NCBI RefSeq assembly: GCF_002234675.1
Contig: NC_019868.2
Coordinates: 20,864,743-20,928,742 of the forward strand
Source of the DNA: Oryzias latipes
Taxonomy: Eukaryota > Chordata > Actinopteri > Beloniformes > Adrianichthyidae
Direction of reading: 5' to 3'
Length of the DNA stretch: 64,000 nt
Each line of letters begins with the position of its first letter. The stretch's first letter is position 1. Under the pieces are notes generated by a model. The model had not been told where the DNA came from, made no database searches, and saw nothing but the letters and a program-made list of their open reading frames with translations. Below, one piece after another: positions 34,001-46,049 of the stretch. Made by a program: the position numbers and the translations under genes.

Positions 34001-34935
34001 AATAGATTGTGGCACACGGGGGGATTTTAGTGCTTAGCGTAAGGAACACCATGGGAATGTGGATTTTCACTGTTAAGAAAAATCAGTTGGCAATCCATCA
34101 CCATCAGATCAGGTTACACTGACATGCAGGTTCTCCTCTACTGGTCATTGATTCCACGAAAGGACAGTTTTCTGTCAGTAGGTGTTTATTGTCTTTTTTT
34201 TCTGCTCTCATCTTTTTAAGCTGTGTATGTTTGGATTACGGAGTATGGGTACATGCCAAAAAACAAACAAAAAAGATGGATATGCTGTCATATAGGAAGT
34301 AGTACTCCAAAACCTTTTATTCATATTAAAAACACCACGTAGCACACTTTACAAATTAATTTTGTACAATAAAAGTTATGCTAACAAACCAGTGATAGTG
34401 TATGCGGATCCACAACATATAACAATTACCCCACATGTTCAACACCACAAGACTGGAAAAAAAAGTTCTATTTTTTTTCCCCCAGCATAGACAAACAGTC
34501 TGCTTTCACTTTTGTTTGTTCTGTTACCTTAGCAAAAAGGCATTGTTGACAAAAGTGTAATTTAACTACTCCAATAAATGTGCTGTCTCTGCGTTGTGAG
34601 GGGGATTTTATCGGAGAATCAGATAGCGGCGTGGAATAGCCTGGAGTCAGCAGATCAGATCTGGGATCTGCTAACAATGAATAAGATCTGAAAGAGCTCC
34701 AGTTGGAGTAAAAGCTGACGCAGGATCTGATAGTGAGGAAAACTGCGCTTCCACGGAGTCTCGATCCAAGGCTGACTCAGCTGTTCCTGTGGGAATCCAA
34801 GAGTTTTTGACTCTGCTGTCACACGCTTTAGTGATCTCAACTGTCTCTGTCAGCGCAAACATACTTTTTTCACCCACCAGGTGAAGCTTCCTCTCAACAG
34901 TCTCTTCAAACAGCTTTCCTCCCCATCACGTCTTC
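31076..34935. other. Intergenic sequence 3' of foxi1; no gene supported
   Basis: AT-rich DNA without recognisable coding exons. The patch 31.86-32.11 kb is less AT-rich and unique. The foxi1 3' UTR lies at the right end (below 34936), with its poly(A) site not determined. Confidence 0.45.
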
Positions 34936-36223
34936 TTAAACTTCTGTACCGTCACGCTGATAGATTATTCCCGCTGAGCTCAGGGATGGATAGAAATGCC
35001 CGCTGGAACCGCTGTACTGGCTGAGGATGGGACTGGAGTAGCCTAGAGATGAGTGGTTGGGTGAAGAAGTGAGCACAGGTGGGGGCGGCACCTGTGGCAC
35101 CCACTCTGGCCCACTTGGGTTGGGGGAGTAACTGTTAAAGCTCCCCGGCTGTGTGGATCTATGAGAACCATCTAAGGGAAGGTTGATCTGCAGCGGCCGG
35201 TTTAACCCGTCACCCCCGACCTCATTTGTTGCTCCAGCAGAAACTGTAGACATCTCAGATAAAAAGCTGCTCAGGCAAGGTGTGGGACCTGACAATGAGG
35301 GGGAGGGAATCCTGTCTGAGGTTGGAGACATGTTCAGGGCTGGGTGCTTGGGGCTTCCCCTTTCACTGTCACCCGACTCTGGAGCACCTGAACCACCATC
35401 GCCGCCAGAGAGGGAATCAGACTTTCTTTTCCTTTTGCGACGGAAGTTTCCGTTGTCGAACATCTTTTCACAGTTTGGGTCAAGCGTCCAGTAGTTGCCT
35501 TTGCCTGTTGAATGAGAGTTATTTTAAAACATGCAATTCTTTAGTTAAATATATTTCAAACAGAAATGAAACTTTATTAAAAGGGAAAATTGAAAGAAAC
35601 ACAAAATATCTGAAGGTTGTACCTGGATCGTCCTCGTCTCGGGGTACTTTTTTGAAGCAGTCATTGAGTGAGAGATTGTGTCTGATGGAGTTCTGCCAGC
35701 CGGCTTTACTTTTGTTGTAGAAAGGGAAGTTGTCAGCCACATACTGGTAAATCTGACTGAGTGTCAATCTCTTGTCTGGTGCTCCATGGATGGCCATGGC
35801 AATGAGAGCAGAGTACGAGTATGGGGGCCTGACCAGCTTCATCAGATCTTCTTGTGAGGGGAGAGAAAACCAGCTCAGTTCTCCTCCTGGGCCTCCAGGA
35901 CCAGCTGGACCCAGATAAGGTCTCTGCATACCGTAGTGCTGAGGGACAAACGGTGGACCGGGATTACCAGGAGGTCCAGTAGTGGGAAGGTAGGACGAAG
36001 AGTTGATCCCAGAACTGTTGAACCACAGGTATGGATTTGGTGGAGAGTTGGCGTAGTCGGCCAGTTCGTAGGAAGTTGGATTTGTGCGCTGAGGACTTGG
36101 CAGTGATGGAGGCGTGTAGTAACAGTCACCGTACAAGCTGAGCTCGGGGGGCTCCTGACCCAGGTTTGGGAACTGTGGGCCACAGCGAGGAGGAGACTGG
36201 CTCTGAGTCTCAAATGAAGACAT
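34936..36223 (-). CDS. foxi1: Forkhead box I1 transcription factor, complete
   Basis: Nuclear forkhead factor specifying otic placode, epibranchial and ionocyte fates in fish (established for foxi1). Exons 36223-35623 and 35504-34936 give 389 residues. The forkhead domain spans about residues 131-225: it opens [18 protein letters not shown], has the recognition helix [16 protein letters not shown], and ends with a basic RRKRKRKSD tail (nuclear signal). The single intron falls inside the domain after DEDDPG, before KGNYWTLDP, as is usual for FoxI genes. The N-terminus has Pro/Tyr/Gly-rich activation-type sequence, and the C-terminus ends YQRDGTEV, a conserved FoxI tail as I recall it. An in-frame ATG six codons upstream exists; MSSFETQ fits the family better. 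foxi2/foxi3 paralogues are alternatives, but synteny with a C5orf58-like gene favours foxi1. Confidence 0.93.
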
Positions 36224-38020
36224 TGTTAAACTTCTTCTCACCTCTCAAATAGTCCTCAACTTTTATCGTCCTTCCTTTTTAAGGCAAATTCTTGACAATT
36301 TTATGGTTTTCTTGTCTGTTAGTCCGTCGTGGGCGTCTTAGCGTTCATTCATCCAGGCGTCTCTAAACTACAAACGGAGTGTCTTTTCCACTCCTCTCTT
36401 GAATGTTTGCCCTTGCTCTATGTCAGGATGTCACCTGTCACACCTGCTTTATGCCTTCCCTTAGAAACGCCCCCTGTCAAATTTTGATTGGCTGCTTTCT
36501 CAGGTGAGAATAGTCTTTGCTTTTTCTCCCCTTTTTTTCCTCTTGTCAGCTTGTTCTGTCCCCCGAGGGCTTTTGTTCGCTGTCATCTTAATAGTTTTCC
36601 ACTTTAACCTGTCAGTTTAGCATAAGCTCATCGCATTTTGGAACAATTCAGTTGCTAGATTTTTATGTTGCGATGCACATTGAAAATAAAGATTTTGTTT
36701 GTTTGTTTGTTTTTAAATAATCAGTCAAACAAAGAAAACCAAATAGTTATTTCTTCTTCTTTTGACGGTTATGAATCAAACTTTGACCGGAAAATTTCTG
36801 AGGCCATCACAGAAAATAGAAAAGCACCGTATAAGTGTACTGTACGCCATTTACCACTTTACCATGCATTTGTATATAATAATACAGAATACATACATTT
36901 TATTCTTCTGACATCCTGTAAATATCGTAAACTTATCTTGTTTTACTGTACTGTCTGTTATTTTTGTTTCCTTATAAGCAAATTAATGACACTTTATACT
37001 TTTTTACGCAAATTTTAAAATGGAACTTTAGGTTTAAAATACAACTTTATGTTAACATTTGCTCCTCTGACTTTTCAACTACGTTGAAATAACAAAGTAC
37101 AGACACCTTTCTAAAAATAGGTTACATTTTCCACAGCTTTAGGGGACTAAACAATGTTTTATCATTGTTTCTGTATTATGTATCACATAAAAAACAAACA
37201 AAAACACTATACTTTATTGTTGTCCATGTTATTGTCAGTTAACCCAATAGCTTTCAAGTTGTGGACATTCCAGGCATTACTTTTTATATAAAAGGCTTTA
37301 CACTGAATACCAAGTGTTCCTTTTAATTTCTAATAGTAAAAAAAATAAAAAAAATAAAAAAAATAAAAAATAAAAACTTTCATATGTCTTAACCATTTTT
37401 AAGGTTAAATTATTAAGCGAAGCGTGCAATGGCTGGTGTTTTATATTGTCTTATATCACAGTTTTAGTTTTTATTTATTATGACCTTTTTATTCCACCGA
37501 AAAATTGCATTGTAAATTTGTTGTACATGTACAATGACAATAAAGATATTTCAATTTTTTTTTTAATTTGAACTTATTTTTTCTGGTCAATCTTAGTTTT
37601 TTTGTGTTAAAGGAAAAGTGCTTATTAGAGGAAAAAAAGCTGAGACTATGATTTGTATTTTTTTATATATATATTTTATATTAAAAAAGTTGCGAACCAC
37701 GGCTGACACTAACGAAAAATCCCACCGTGTAAATTGTCATTGAACGGTTCCAAAGTCATTAGTTCAAATTTCAGAACTTCTCTTCAAAAGCACGAGGCAA
37801 CATTTCTGCTAACTTGTCGTAAGTATTAATACATTTTGAATATTTATAAAGCTAAAAACACATTGAGAGAGGCTCTGTTATTATTAGTATCATGTTTACA
37901 TCAAAACAATCCGCTGTTTAACTTAAAAGTTCTACGTTTGCACTTCAGCGGCTAAACTGTTGCTAGCAATAGCATAACCAAAACGTCGCGTGCCAGTCCG
38001 TTTGTGACAATAAAACCAAC
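36224..38020. promoter_or_regulatory. Divergent intergenic region between foxi1 and syce3
   Basis: 1.8 kb separating two genes transcribed away from each other, so both promoters should lie here. GGATGTCACCTGTCACACCTG (36.43 kb, quoted in part) is a CACCTG-rich patch about 200 bases before foxi1, and a reversed CCAAT (TTGATTGGCTG) follows at about 36.48 kb. The middle is AT-rich, with an A5T-type repeat near 37.34-37.37 kb and a SINE tail at 36.82 kb. Confidence 0.4.
36815..36860 (+). repeat. SINE 3'-tail fragment
   Basis: AGAAAAGCACCGTATAAGTG followed by ACGCCATTTACCACTT is a diverged copy of the 3' end of the SINE at 3.2 and 53.7 kb. Confidence 0.65.
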
Positions 38021-38397
38021 ATGAGCGATTCGTCTTCGGCGTCCGAGCTTCCGGGGAGCAACGACGACGTGTTGGAACTGAACAAGAACTTGGAGCGAAT
38101 GGTTGAAGACACGGAGAACATGTCGGGTAAAGAACAATTTTATTTGGCTGGTGAAACTCTGCTTAGTTAGTACACCAGAGAGTGGAGGAGCCATGTTCTT
38201 CTCTGCTGTCCACTTTAGCGCAGCTGACCTGGATGGCTTACGACATGGTGGCTCTGCGGACCAACCCGGAGGAGGGAGCTTCCATGCGGCAGCTGGAGGA
38301 GGCATATCAGAGATGCAGAGCTGCAGTTTTTGGGGATTCGGCCCCGGAGCCCGAGGGGGAGACAGACTCTGCCTCCGCGAAACCTACAGAAATGTGA
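38021..38397 (+). CDS. syce3: Synaptonemal complex central element protein 3
   Basis: Small helical protein of the central element, needed for synapsis of homologous chromosomes in meiosis (family knowledge). Exons 38021-38126 and 38219-38397 join in frame to 94 residues (human has 88). The core reads LNKNLERMVEDTENMSAQLT, then WMAYDMVALRTNPEEGASMR and QLEEAYQRCRAA. It aligns closely with the human stretch around ATWMAYDMVVMRTNP as I remember it. N- and C-termini are acidic and Ser-rich, with no domain. The 92-base intron has GTAAAG and TTTAG ends. Two AATAAA signals follow at 38465-38470 and 38480-38485, giving a short 3' UTR. The start ATG has CAAC before it, a good context. Confidence 0.92.
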
Positions 38398-38634
38398 TGT
38401 GATGTTCAGGAATTGCTCGGACTTTGCTGCATCGTTACAGTCTTGTGTTTTGTTCAAGTTTTAGAATAAACTAATTGCAAATAAAAAGTGTTTCTGGGAT
38501 TTTTTTTCCATCCTCTGGTAAAACTTTTGGACTATTACAAAACTTTGACAAATGGATAAACTCTTCTGTTGCTTCTTTTACAACTCGTCTAACGTCATGA
38601 TGTTTTGTTTACGTGTAATTTTTTTATTCCGTAG

Positions 38635-39712
38635 ATGGAAAACTCTGAGCCTGTTTCCTCTTCCTCCACTGATCTGGAGAACATACTGAGAGGGCTGGAC
38701 ACCCTGTCCAACCATATGGAAGAGATGGCGTGCAAGTTTTTCCTTTTTTTGTTCTTCTTTTTAGTTTGTCTTCATTCGCCCACTTCACACCCACACGCTC
38801 TTAGGAGGTATCACTCCTCATATCTGCAAGCTGATACTCCTCTCCTAGATTCGAACTGCGATAAGGCTTCAAGTGGACGTTGGACGCTGCAGCTTTTCCT
38901 TTTCTTTGTGAGACGTCACTTGTCTGGTGGCGTGATGCTCCGTGACGTTTGTCAGCTTGTGCTTTGGCTGATGTGTAAAAAAACAATTCAATGTAAGGGT
39001 GGGGTCAATAACATCCTTCCGATGCGAGGCCGCTGTTATTTACTTTGTCTTTTTTTGCCGCGAGGGACAGTGGTGGATTAGGAGGCTGCTGGAGTCGTCA
39101 GCCCTCTGGTCCTACTCGATGAAAACAATCCGCTCCCTTAAATGGCTAAAACCTTCAGACAACCAAACAAGGGAACAAATAAATGGGGTCTAGTGTCAAT
39201 TAAATTATAAAAAGCTCTCATTTTGTTAGTATTTTGAGCCATAAATGCACCATTTTCTCATTTTTTTTATGAAAATCAAACATTTTTATTAACCTCCCAC
39301 AGTTTGTTGTGAATTGCATTTAGAATGTATCTGAATTTGTTCATATTTCTGGGTAAATAACTTACCTTTTTATACAGTTAAAGCACAGAAGCACTATAAG
39401 TCACACTGACAGGTAGTATTACTTCCGTTTGACACAACAGGAGAGAACAGATCGTGACAGAGGATACTCTGTTTTTTATTTTTTTATTTTCACACAGGTT
39501 GTTTTGGTCTTGGGTGTAATAAAAGTTGCTGCGGAGTGGAGGCCGTCGTGACAAAAGCTATTCTGTCTGTTGTGGCAGTGAGAAGCCATCTGAAGCAATG
39601 CGATCTGATCGTTTGTGTTGGCCACCCTGACAAGCTGGCACTTCTGGAGAAACCTTTGGAGCCAGCGAGGCAGCAGCAGCACTCAGCCCTGACCCCAAAC
39701 TGCACTATTTGA
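38635..39712 (+). CDS. Small helical protein, probable C5orf58 orthologue
   Basis: Exon 38635-38731 starts with an ATG directly after an acceptor-like AG (TTTATTCCGTAG), so a 5' non-coding exon is likely. It reads LENILRGLDTLSNHMEEMA. Joining it to 39579-39712 keeps the frame and gives LRSHLKQCDLIVCVGHPDK, then LEKPLEP and a stop: 76 residues in total. The spacing and residues (I...T[IL]S...M...S.L..CDL....HP.K) agree with my memory of human C5orf58, which also sits next to FOXI1. The donor would be GC (T then GCAAGT), a known minor class. Function is unknown in any species. An alternative acceptor at 39497 also keeps frame but inserts a Cys-rich stretch. The second exon is followed by AATAAATC at about 39.79 kb. 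Confidence 0.6.
38732..39578 (+). other. Intron of the C5orf58-like gene, apparently GC-AG type
   Basis: Begins GCAAGT and ends TGTCTGTTGTGGCAG. Contains a short stretch (38.98-39.00 kb, CAATGTAAGGGTGGGGTCA) identical to part of the TTAA-flanked element at 40.5-40.7 kb, so a relic of that family may lie here. Confidence 0.5.
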
Positions 39713-40525
39713 GAAAAAGGTAATCCTGTCTGCGAATCGAGTAAAAGAAAAAAAAATGCAACACATTCAAGTAAAAATCTGACTTTTTTAAATAATAAAT
39801 CATTGTAATTTTACATAAGAGTTGTTGGGAGAGTTGTGACTCAAACTTAAATAGTCTGACATTTAACACAGATGGGTCGCGTTAGCTGGTCAGAGGGGGC
39901 AGCAGGTGGGTGGGGGTGATGTTCAGCAGGAGGTGTGTGTGTGAAACTAGAACACAACAACAACGCAGAGACCTAATGACGCAGCGGAGGAACAGTCAGA
40001 ATCCCGCGCTGGATGCAGTTTGCTGCAGGACATAAACATTTCACTTTAATCTAAGTGAGCACGCTGATTTCTTTTGCTTCTTTGTTTGCAGCATTTTGTT
40101 TTCCTTGATGTGCTGGCATCTTTTTATTTTTTATTTTATTCATAATCTTTTTCCTCTAAAAGTTTCAGGAATGCATGTACAACCTCATCAAAGCACTCGC
40201 ATGTATACAGCTCTTTAAAAATAAACATTCATGTCTGTTTTTGCATAAGACGGAAGAAGAAAGACGCAGCCGATTGCTGACCCCCTTCAAGATGTCTGCA
40301 GTTTGACGGATTCCCAGTTTTCCTTTAGACCAGTTTAGTTCCAGAGTCTGGATTTCCATTTTCCCAGTTCTGTATAAAACATATTAAGTATATGTTAATA
40401 AAAACAAGTTCCTGGGTTCTAATGATGGTCTGTGTTCTGCTTTTACAACAACACTGCCACCTGCTGTTTGTGTTTTCATCAGGTGTCCTTCAGTAAATTG
40501 TGGAAACACTTTCACCTCAGTGTTT

Positions 40526-40737
40526 TTAACCCTTGTGCCATCCTAGACCCTTTAACATTGGGAGTTGGGTCACCTAGACCCACTAGACAGTGCGCTGAAC
40601 CTTTTTCTTCAATGATTTGTGAACCTCACTGGTGTCCATGGATTACATGAAATCTTTCCACCTTTATCCACCTTTGTCATGGTAGGGAGAACACGTCAAT
40701 GTAAGGGTGGGGTCATCTAAGATAGCACAAGGGTTAA
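40526..40737. mobile_element. piggyBac-type MITE flanked by TTAA
   Basis: A 204-base body with perfect ends CCCTTGTGC and GCACAAGGG, each flanked by TTAA, the target duplication of piggyBac elements. Inner terminal repeat extends to CCCTTGTGCCATC against CCCTTGTGCTATC. There is no coding capacity. The sequence resembles an abundant medaka repeat as I remember it. Confidence 0.85.
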
Positions 40738-41881
40738 GCTGTTTTGGCCTGGAATTGCACTGGTAAACAAGAAGAGACAAAATATGCAGCTATTGGTAAA
40801 GTAAATTCATTTTAATGTCGGAATCCTTCTTCCTCCTGGAAATTAAGATCTTATTTCCAGTGGTGCAGGGGAAGATGTATAAAACTTGTCTTCCTGAACA
40901 ACTCAAAAGCTGAGAGGAAACGTGAGCAGATAAACGATGTCAGTGCTGCCACCTTGTGGTCATTATAAGGTAATACAAAACATCAACATTGTCATGCAGT
41001 TCTGTCTTATTTTACTAACTAGCCATGTGACATGAGAGAGGGTACATAAACCCACATGTTCATGTCTGTGTGCACATCAGGACAGCTCTTTTATCTTTGT
41101 GGCAGTCCGAAAGTTGGTTTAGATCTTTAAACGCTTCAGGCTGCAGCAGTTTAAGATGTCTCTGTGGTCCTCGTTGCTTTTTTACTAACAGAAGTGTTTC
41201 TTTCCCTGTTGGCCACACATCAGTCATTTTTCCTTTTACACATCACTTTTCACTTACAACTCAAATTAACCAGAGGGGTAACAAGACATTTATTTATTTT
41301 AACACATATATTCCTTAAATTTTTTACTGTAAACACAGTAGCCCAACTTAAGAAAGTTTCCTAATTTAATAACAAGAAGAATTTAAAAGAGATAGAGGAG
41401 TGCCACACCACATGTGGTCACAAAGATGTTTTAAGTTTCTTTTGCCATTAGACTGTTCATCCATTTATTTTCTAAACCTGCCACATCACTATCGGGGTCG
41501 TGGGGTTGCCAGATTCTGTCCCAGCTTATGTTGGGTACAGGTTGCCAGTCCGTTGCAGTAATGATATCGAAAACAATGTTTATTGTGTTTAAACCAACCA
41601 AGCATTTATTAGAATGCTTTTCCAAAAATGATCTTGTTTTTAGTGTTTTGATCTGCAGACATGCTTTATTTTCTAAAACTCCTTTGACTTTTGTGTCTGT
41701 GGAGCTTAATTTTTATTTTAGCATTAAACCTTTCAACCATCTTAAAATTACAGACTTACTAAATGTTTCTTATCTCCTCTTAATCCACCACATGGAGAGA
41801 ATATATATATATATATGTAATTAGCTTTTGTTGGTTTATTTTACATGAACTTCACAAGATATAAATGACAGCAGCAATATA

Positions 41882-42136
41882 TTTGATATATTCTCGTCTT
41901 CTTCCACTTTCGGCTTCTCCCATCAGGGGTCGCCACAGCGAACAAGTCGCATGGTAAATTTTGGCAATGTTTTACGCCGGATGCCCTTCCTGACGCAACC
42001 TTCTCAAACCGGGCTTGGAACCGGCAGAGGTAGAGAAGGGAACAGGGAGCAGCCTGGAGTCGAACCCGGGTTTCACGGATGGAAGGCGCCGCAAACCAGC
42101 ACGAGCTAAACTGACCCCCATTTGATATGTTCTCGT
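41882..42136 (-). repeat. tRNA-derived SINE, full length with target duplication
   Basis: Read on the minus strand it starts GGGGTCAGTTTAGCTCGTGC, has a B box (GGGTTCGACTCC), and ends in GAGAAGCCGAAAGTGGAAG. The flanks TTTGATATATTCTCGT (41882-41897) and TTTGATATGTTCTCGT (42121-42136) are a 16-base target duplication with one mismatch, so insertion was fairly recent. Confidence 0.9.
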
Positions 42137-43911
42137 AAATGTACTATTTCTTAAAAAAGTGTAAATGAAGGTGACATCTATGAGATATTACAAACAAATC
42201 CAGCCTATTTTGACATAAGATAGTTCTTTATTTCATTCTTGTTCTGCTTTGTAAAATCAAACTTTTTTGAGTCTGTTAATTTTTTGGTTTGCAGAATTAG
42301 GGAGGAATTGATGGGGAAAAGGGGTGAAACAGCTGTTTTCAACAGGAAATGATCTTGTTTTTAATAATTCAAACACTGTTCCGCCTCAAAATCTTATATT
42401 CTAAGAAAATGAATGCATTACAGATCCAAGGTCATTAGAAGAACAAATAACGTTTGCTCTAAACCACGAATGTTTGACTGTTTTTATGCTGGAAGTTTGT
42501 CATATGTTGTCATGTGTTTGTTGTCATATTGTGACTGCACCTCCCCTCATAGTTTGTCCTCAGTTGTGTATCGGGGAGCAGCCTGAGCTGCTTCGGGCCT
42601 CCCGGTATCTCACACCCAGGTGACAGAGGAGGGCAGCTGGGAGAAGGGGTGATCAATCATGCTCAGATCCTCACAGACCCTCAGGCCTGTCTGGGAGAAT
42701 ACATAAGTTCCCCTGGGGGGTCCTTGTGGGAGATCCCCCGCTCCCCTTTTTCCTCCTCTGATAAGAGAACACAGCCTCTATGAAAGACCTGACGCTCCTT
42801 AATACGCAGTTTTCAGGGGTTTGAATTAGCAGATCTACATTTATTTAAAAAAAAAAAAAGACAGAGAGAGAATGTTTGGGAAATTTTTCAGATTTTAACC
42901 GAAACGTTTCAAAAATCACCTAGGAGGAAAACTGAAGTAACTTGTAAAGCATTAATATTGACGCAGAGATGAACATGGAAGGCCTGCAGTGGGGTAAAAC
43001 CTTCATTAACACACAGCAGGGCAGCATGGGAAATTCACCCTTCCCAACTGTAAACAAAGGTGAGCATGTAGTGGATTTTGGGTTTGTTTTCTCTGTCTCT
43101 TTATTGCTTCCCAGTTTATATTAAATTAGGGGTCTACATTTAGAAGAAGAAGAAAAAAAAAGGTGAGCAGAAATTCAAACTAAAGTCTTGAGCTTAACTG
43201 ACAACATTTGTATGGTTTGCTGCCTTCAAAGTCATGAATTTGGGAGAAGGAGCCTCACAAACCAGCTCCCTTCCATCAAACCCCCTGCAGAGCCCCTCTA
43301 AGGAAGGAGCTATCTATCTGACACCACGGCAGATTTATGACACATCCAGCTGAGATGAAGATTTCTGGAGATCCAGGGGGCAGAAGAAGCATAAATACTT
43401 CCTTCAGGTCACAGGGTGAGTTTCAAAGTTCCCTGAGACATGGCAATATTCAGAAAACATGCATTTCCCTTTTCAGGAAAACACCATATCGGATCAAATC
43501 TATTACTTGTCAGTATTTGCGTTACTCCTTGGGTGTGAGGCAGACTCTGACAGCGCAGCACATTGATGTGGTAATTTTTCCAAAGCTAATTAGTCTCTTT
43601 ATTCTTAGTATGACTCCAATACACGTTTGACATCAAAGTAACTACAGATCAGCGCTGGATCAACATCTGTGTTTGGTGTTAATCCTGTAATCCCCCCTAA
43701 AGTGGATTCAGATCATTGTTATTGTAACTTCTATCATGAGTGAAGGCGTTTTCTAAGGACTGAAATGCAACACACCATTTCCAACAATACTTTTATTTAT
43801 TTCATTGTAAGACAAAACAAAAAATTTTAATAAATAAAAAGAAATCAACCGATTATAGGAGGAAAGTTGGATATAAAAGGTGCAAAAATAGCAGCAGAAA
43901 GCCGTAATCTT

Positions 43912-45500
43912 TCATCTGGGGGCTCGGTTTCTCCGTCTGAATGCGTCCCCGGCTTCCCTCCTGGCGCACACGTGTTTACTGAGAACCTGCGAGCAGTCCT
44001 CACAGTCCACCTTGCAGCACCAGTGGAACTTGCAGTTGCAGCTGCCCGCCACCTCCGTGCGCCTCTCCTCCACCCTGAAGCCGCAGTCGTGGCACAGCCT
44101 GCGGCAGCTGCGCCTCTCCGGCGGGGTGGAGCCCGTGCCGTGCTGCGCGCACTCCCGGCCCTCGGTGCCGGGGAGCCCCAAACTGGTGTTCCTCCTGCAG
44201 TAGTCAGGCGAGTCCTCCAGGTAGACTAGCTCCGTTTGGGCCACGCCCACCACGGCTCCCCGGTTGTCCGCGCTGTTTCCCGCCCTCATCGTTGTCCTGT
44301 CCACGTCCAGTTTTTGCGCTTGGTTGTACTTCAACTTTAGGAAATTCCCAATTTCCCTCAGATCCGACAACTGCGTCCAGCAGGTCTGCACGCTGCAGCT
44401 CTCAGACATGCCGTGGCATCTACACATGCGCTTTATTGTTGCCTTTACGGCCTGTTGGAAACTGCAGTTAATCACCGCAAATAACTGAAACAAATATAAC
44501 TTTTTCAAAACAGACAAAAATAAAAACAAATCACCTGCCGGCCCGCTGCGTTGTTGTGCAGATTGACAGCAGCTCTAGAGTCCTGCCCAGTCTCCTGTGA
44601 GTCCACGAACAGTTTGGAAATCCTCTCCCCGAAATCCACGTTATCGCTGCAGCCTCCCCATAACCAGCCCCGACCACCTGATCACGACATCACGCCATGC
44701 TGTCATTTAAATAGGCCCCAAACTCATAATGTGACAAACTGATAGTATTTTAACCTGTTTGTCCATTGTTTGGCACGTCACAGCCGCAGTTTTCCAGGTC
44801 TCCCAAACTACAGTTCCGCGTCAGAGTAAACATGACCCCCGCCGCACTTATGGCGTGGACGAAAGACGTTTCTTTGGTGGCTACGAATCAAAAACAGTCA
44901 CCCAACTATAATCACACATAACACAACAGTTTGATCTGGTAATTTGCAGAGAAAAAAATAACGTTTGAAAGAGAAAACTTTTTTTTATCCAATTCCTTAT
45001 AGGTTTTTATATTATATGAATATTTTCTGTGCACCTGCTCCTGTAAATGTCATATGTCTACATACCAAGTCTCAGTCCTCTCTGCTGCGTTGCGCTGTCA
45101 GGACAGTTCCATCTATCCCAGGCAAACTGATGTTTGCACTCCTCTATCCCGATCTGCGTCCCCACCTGCACGCTCTTGGCATAGGTGAGATGCGCCTGCA
45201 GAGTTTGAAACGACCATGAGTCGATTTCCTCACTTAAAAGCGCGCAGTCATTGAGCACATTTTCCAAGCATTGGACGTAAAACGGTTCATATAAATGGTA
45301 CGCTTTATTTACCTTTGGTCCCGTCATTAGAAGGTTACTGGCCACCCTTAAAGCAAAGATAACATGCATTTATTTGATCGTATTAACTTAAACATGAATA
45401 ATTAAAACTGTGTGCTAAGGATCTTAACTTTATCTTACCAAGCTTGTCCCGGATACATTTTCACCACCATAAAAACAAGCAAAAGTAGGGAATTGGCCAT
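43912..45500 (-). CDS. wnt8a: Wnt8a, second (downstream) gene of a tandem pair, complete
   Basis: Secreted lipid-modified Wnt ligand for Frizzled/LRP receptors. Exons 45500-45439, 45346-45313, 45195-45066, 44880-44755, 44677-44535 and 44451-43912 join in frame to 344 residues. Signal peptide: [20 protein letters not shown]. Hallmarks: [50 protein letters not shown], the lipid-attachment loop [14 protein letters not shown], the Wnt8-type SADNRGA and LEDSPDYC, and the Cys-rich end [13 protein letters not shown]. Corresponds to the second ORF of the zebrafish wnt8a locus by position. Introns 2-5 fall at the same places and phases as in its upstream twin, and exons 2, 4 and 5 have identical lengths (34, 126, 143). 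The acylated Ser is kept, but the next residue, usually Gly, is Glu. The basic RRRNRAPR tail is short. Confidence 0.95.
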
Positions 45501-46049
45501 TGTTATCCCAATAAATTCAATAGGAGAACTTTTTTAGTCCTGGTTCGCTTCTTCAATTTTCCTCTTTATCGAATCAGGAACAAATGGAACTCTTGTTATT
45601 TGTTTCGGAAGCCACAGAAAGCTGATTGGGTGACTGGTTCTGGAAACGCCTATATGTGCACATCAAAGCATCCTGCCTTTGCCTAAAGGCAGTAAGATGG
45701 ATGAAGACCAAAATGTTGCCATGGACAAATCTGAAGGAGGCGTTCATACTTTAGAAAAATATTTATTATGTGACATTTTAATTACAGAGAGTAAAATATA
45801 TCTGACACATTTCAAGCTCAAGAAAAATCCAAAAATTAGACTAGGCAACTTTTGAACTCACAATATGGAGTGCCCCGTGTTCTGTTTTGTTTTTTCTTCA
45901 AAAACGTAGCTTGATTAGGAATTAAAAACAGTTTTAGTCAAAATATGAAAGTGCAACAAAAAGTTTTAGATTTGTTTGATAGAAAATAACATTTTATATA
46001 AATCCATCATGCTAAAACTCTAGCGTTCAGTTTGTAAAACAGATGAGAC
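45501..46049 (-). promoter_or_regulatory. 548-bp spacer between the two wnt8a coding regions
   Basis: Lies between the stop of the upstream gene and the ATG of the downstream gene. On the gene strand it has a CCAAT-type box ACCCAATCAGC (45621-45631), a TATA-like CACATATAGG about 30 bases further upstream, and a possible AATAAA (45762-45767). So both a separate promoter and a read-through bicistronic message are possible. Zebrafish makes bicistronic wnt8a transcripts (established). Confidence 0.5.

Larger units (their letters stand above)
39713..43911. other. Intergenic region between the C5orf58-like gene and wnt8a.2
   Basis: No coding exon recognised. Contains the TTAA-flanked MITE (40.5 kb) and a SINE (41.9 kb). 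A GC-richer unique patch at 42.55-42.78 kb, about 1.1-1.4 kb beyond the wnt8a.2 stop, could be regulatory. An AATAAA on the minus strand at 43792-43797 (TTTATT) probably ends the wnt8a.2 transcript. Confidence 0.45.

Noticed and set aside
42060-42115. tRNA gene candidate on the minus strand
   Set aside because: It is the head of a complete SINE with 16-base target duplications.
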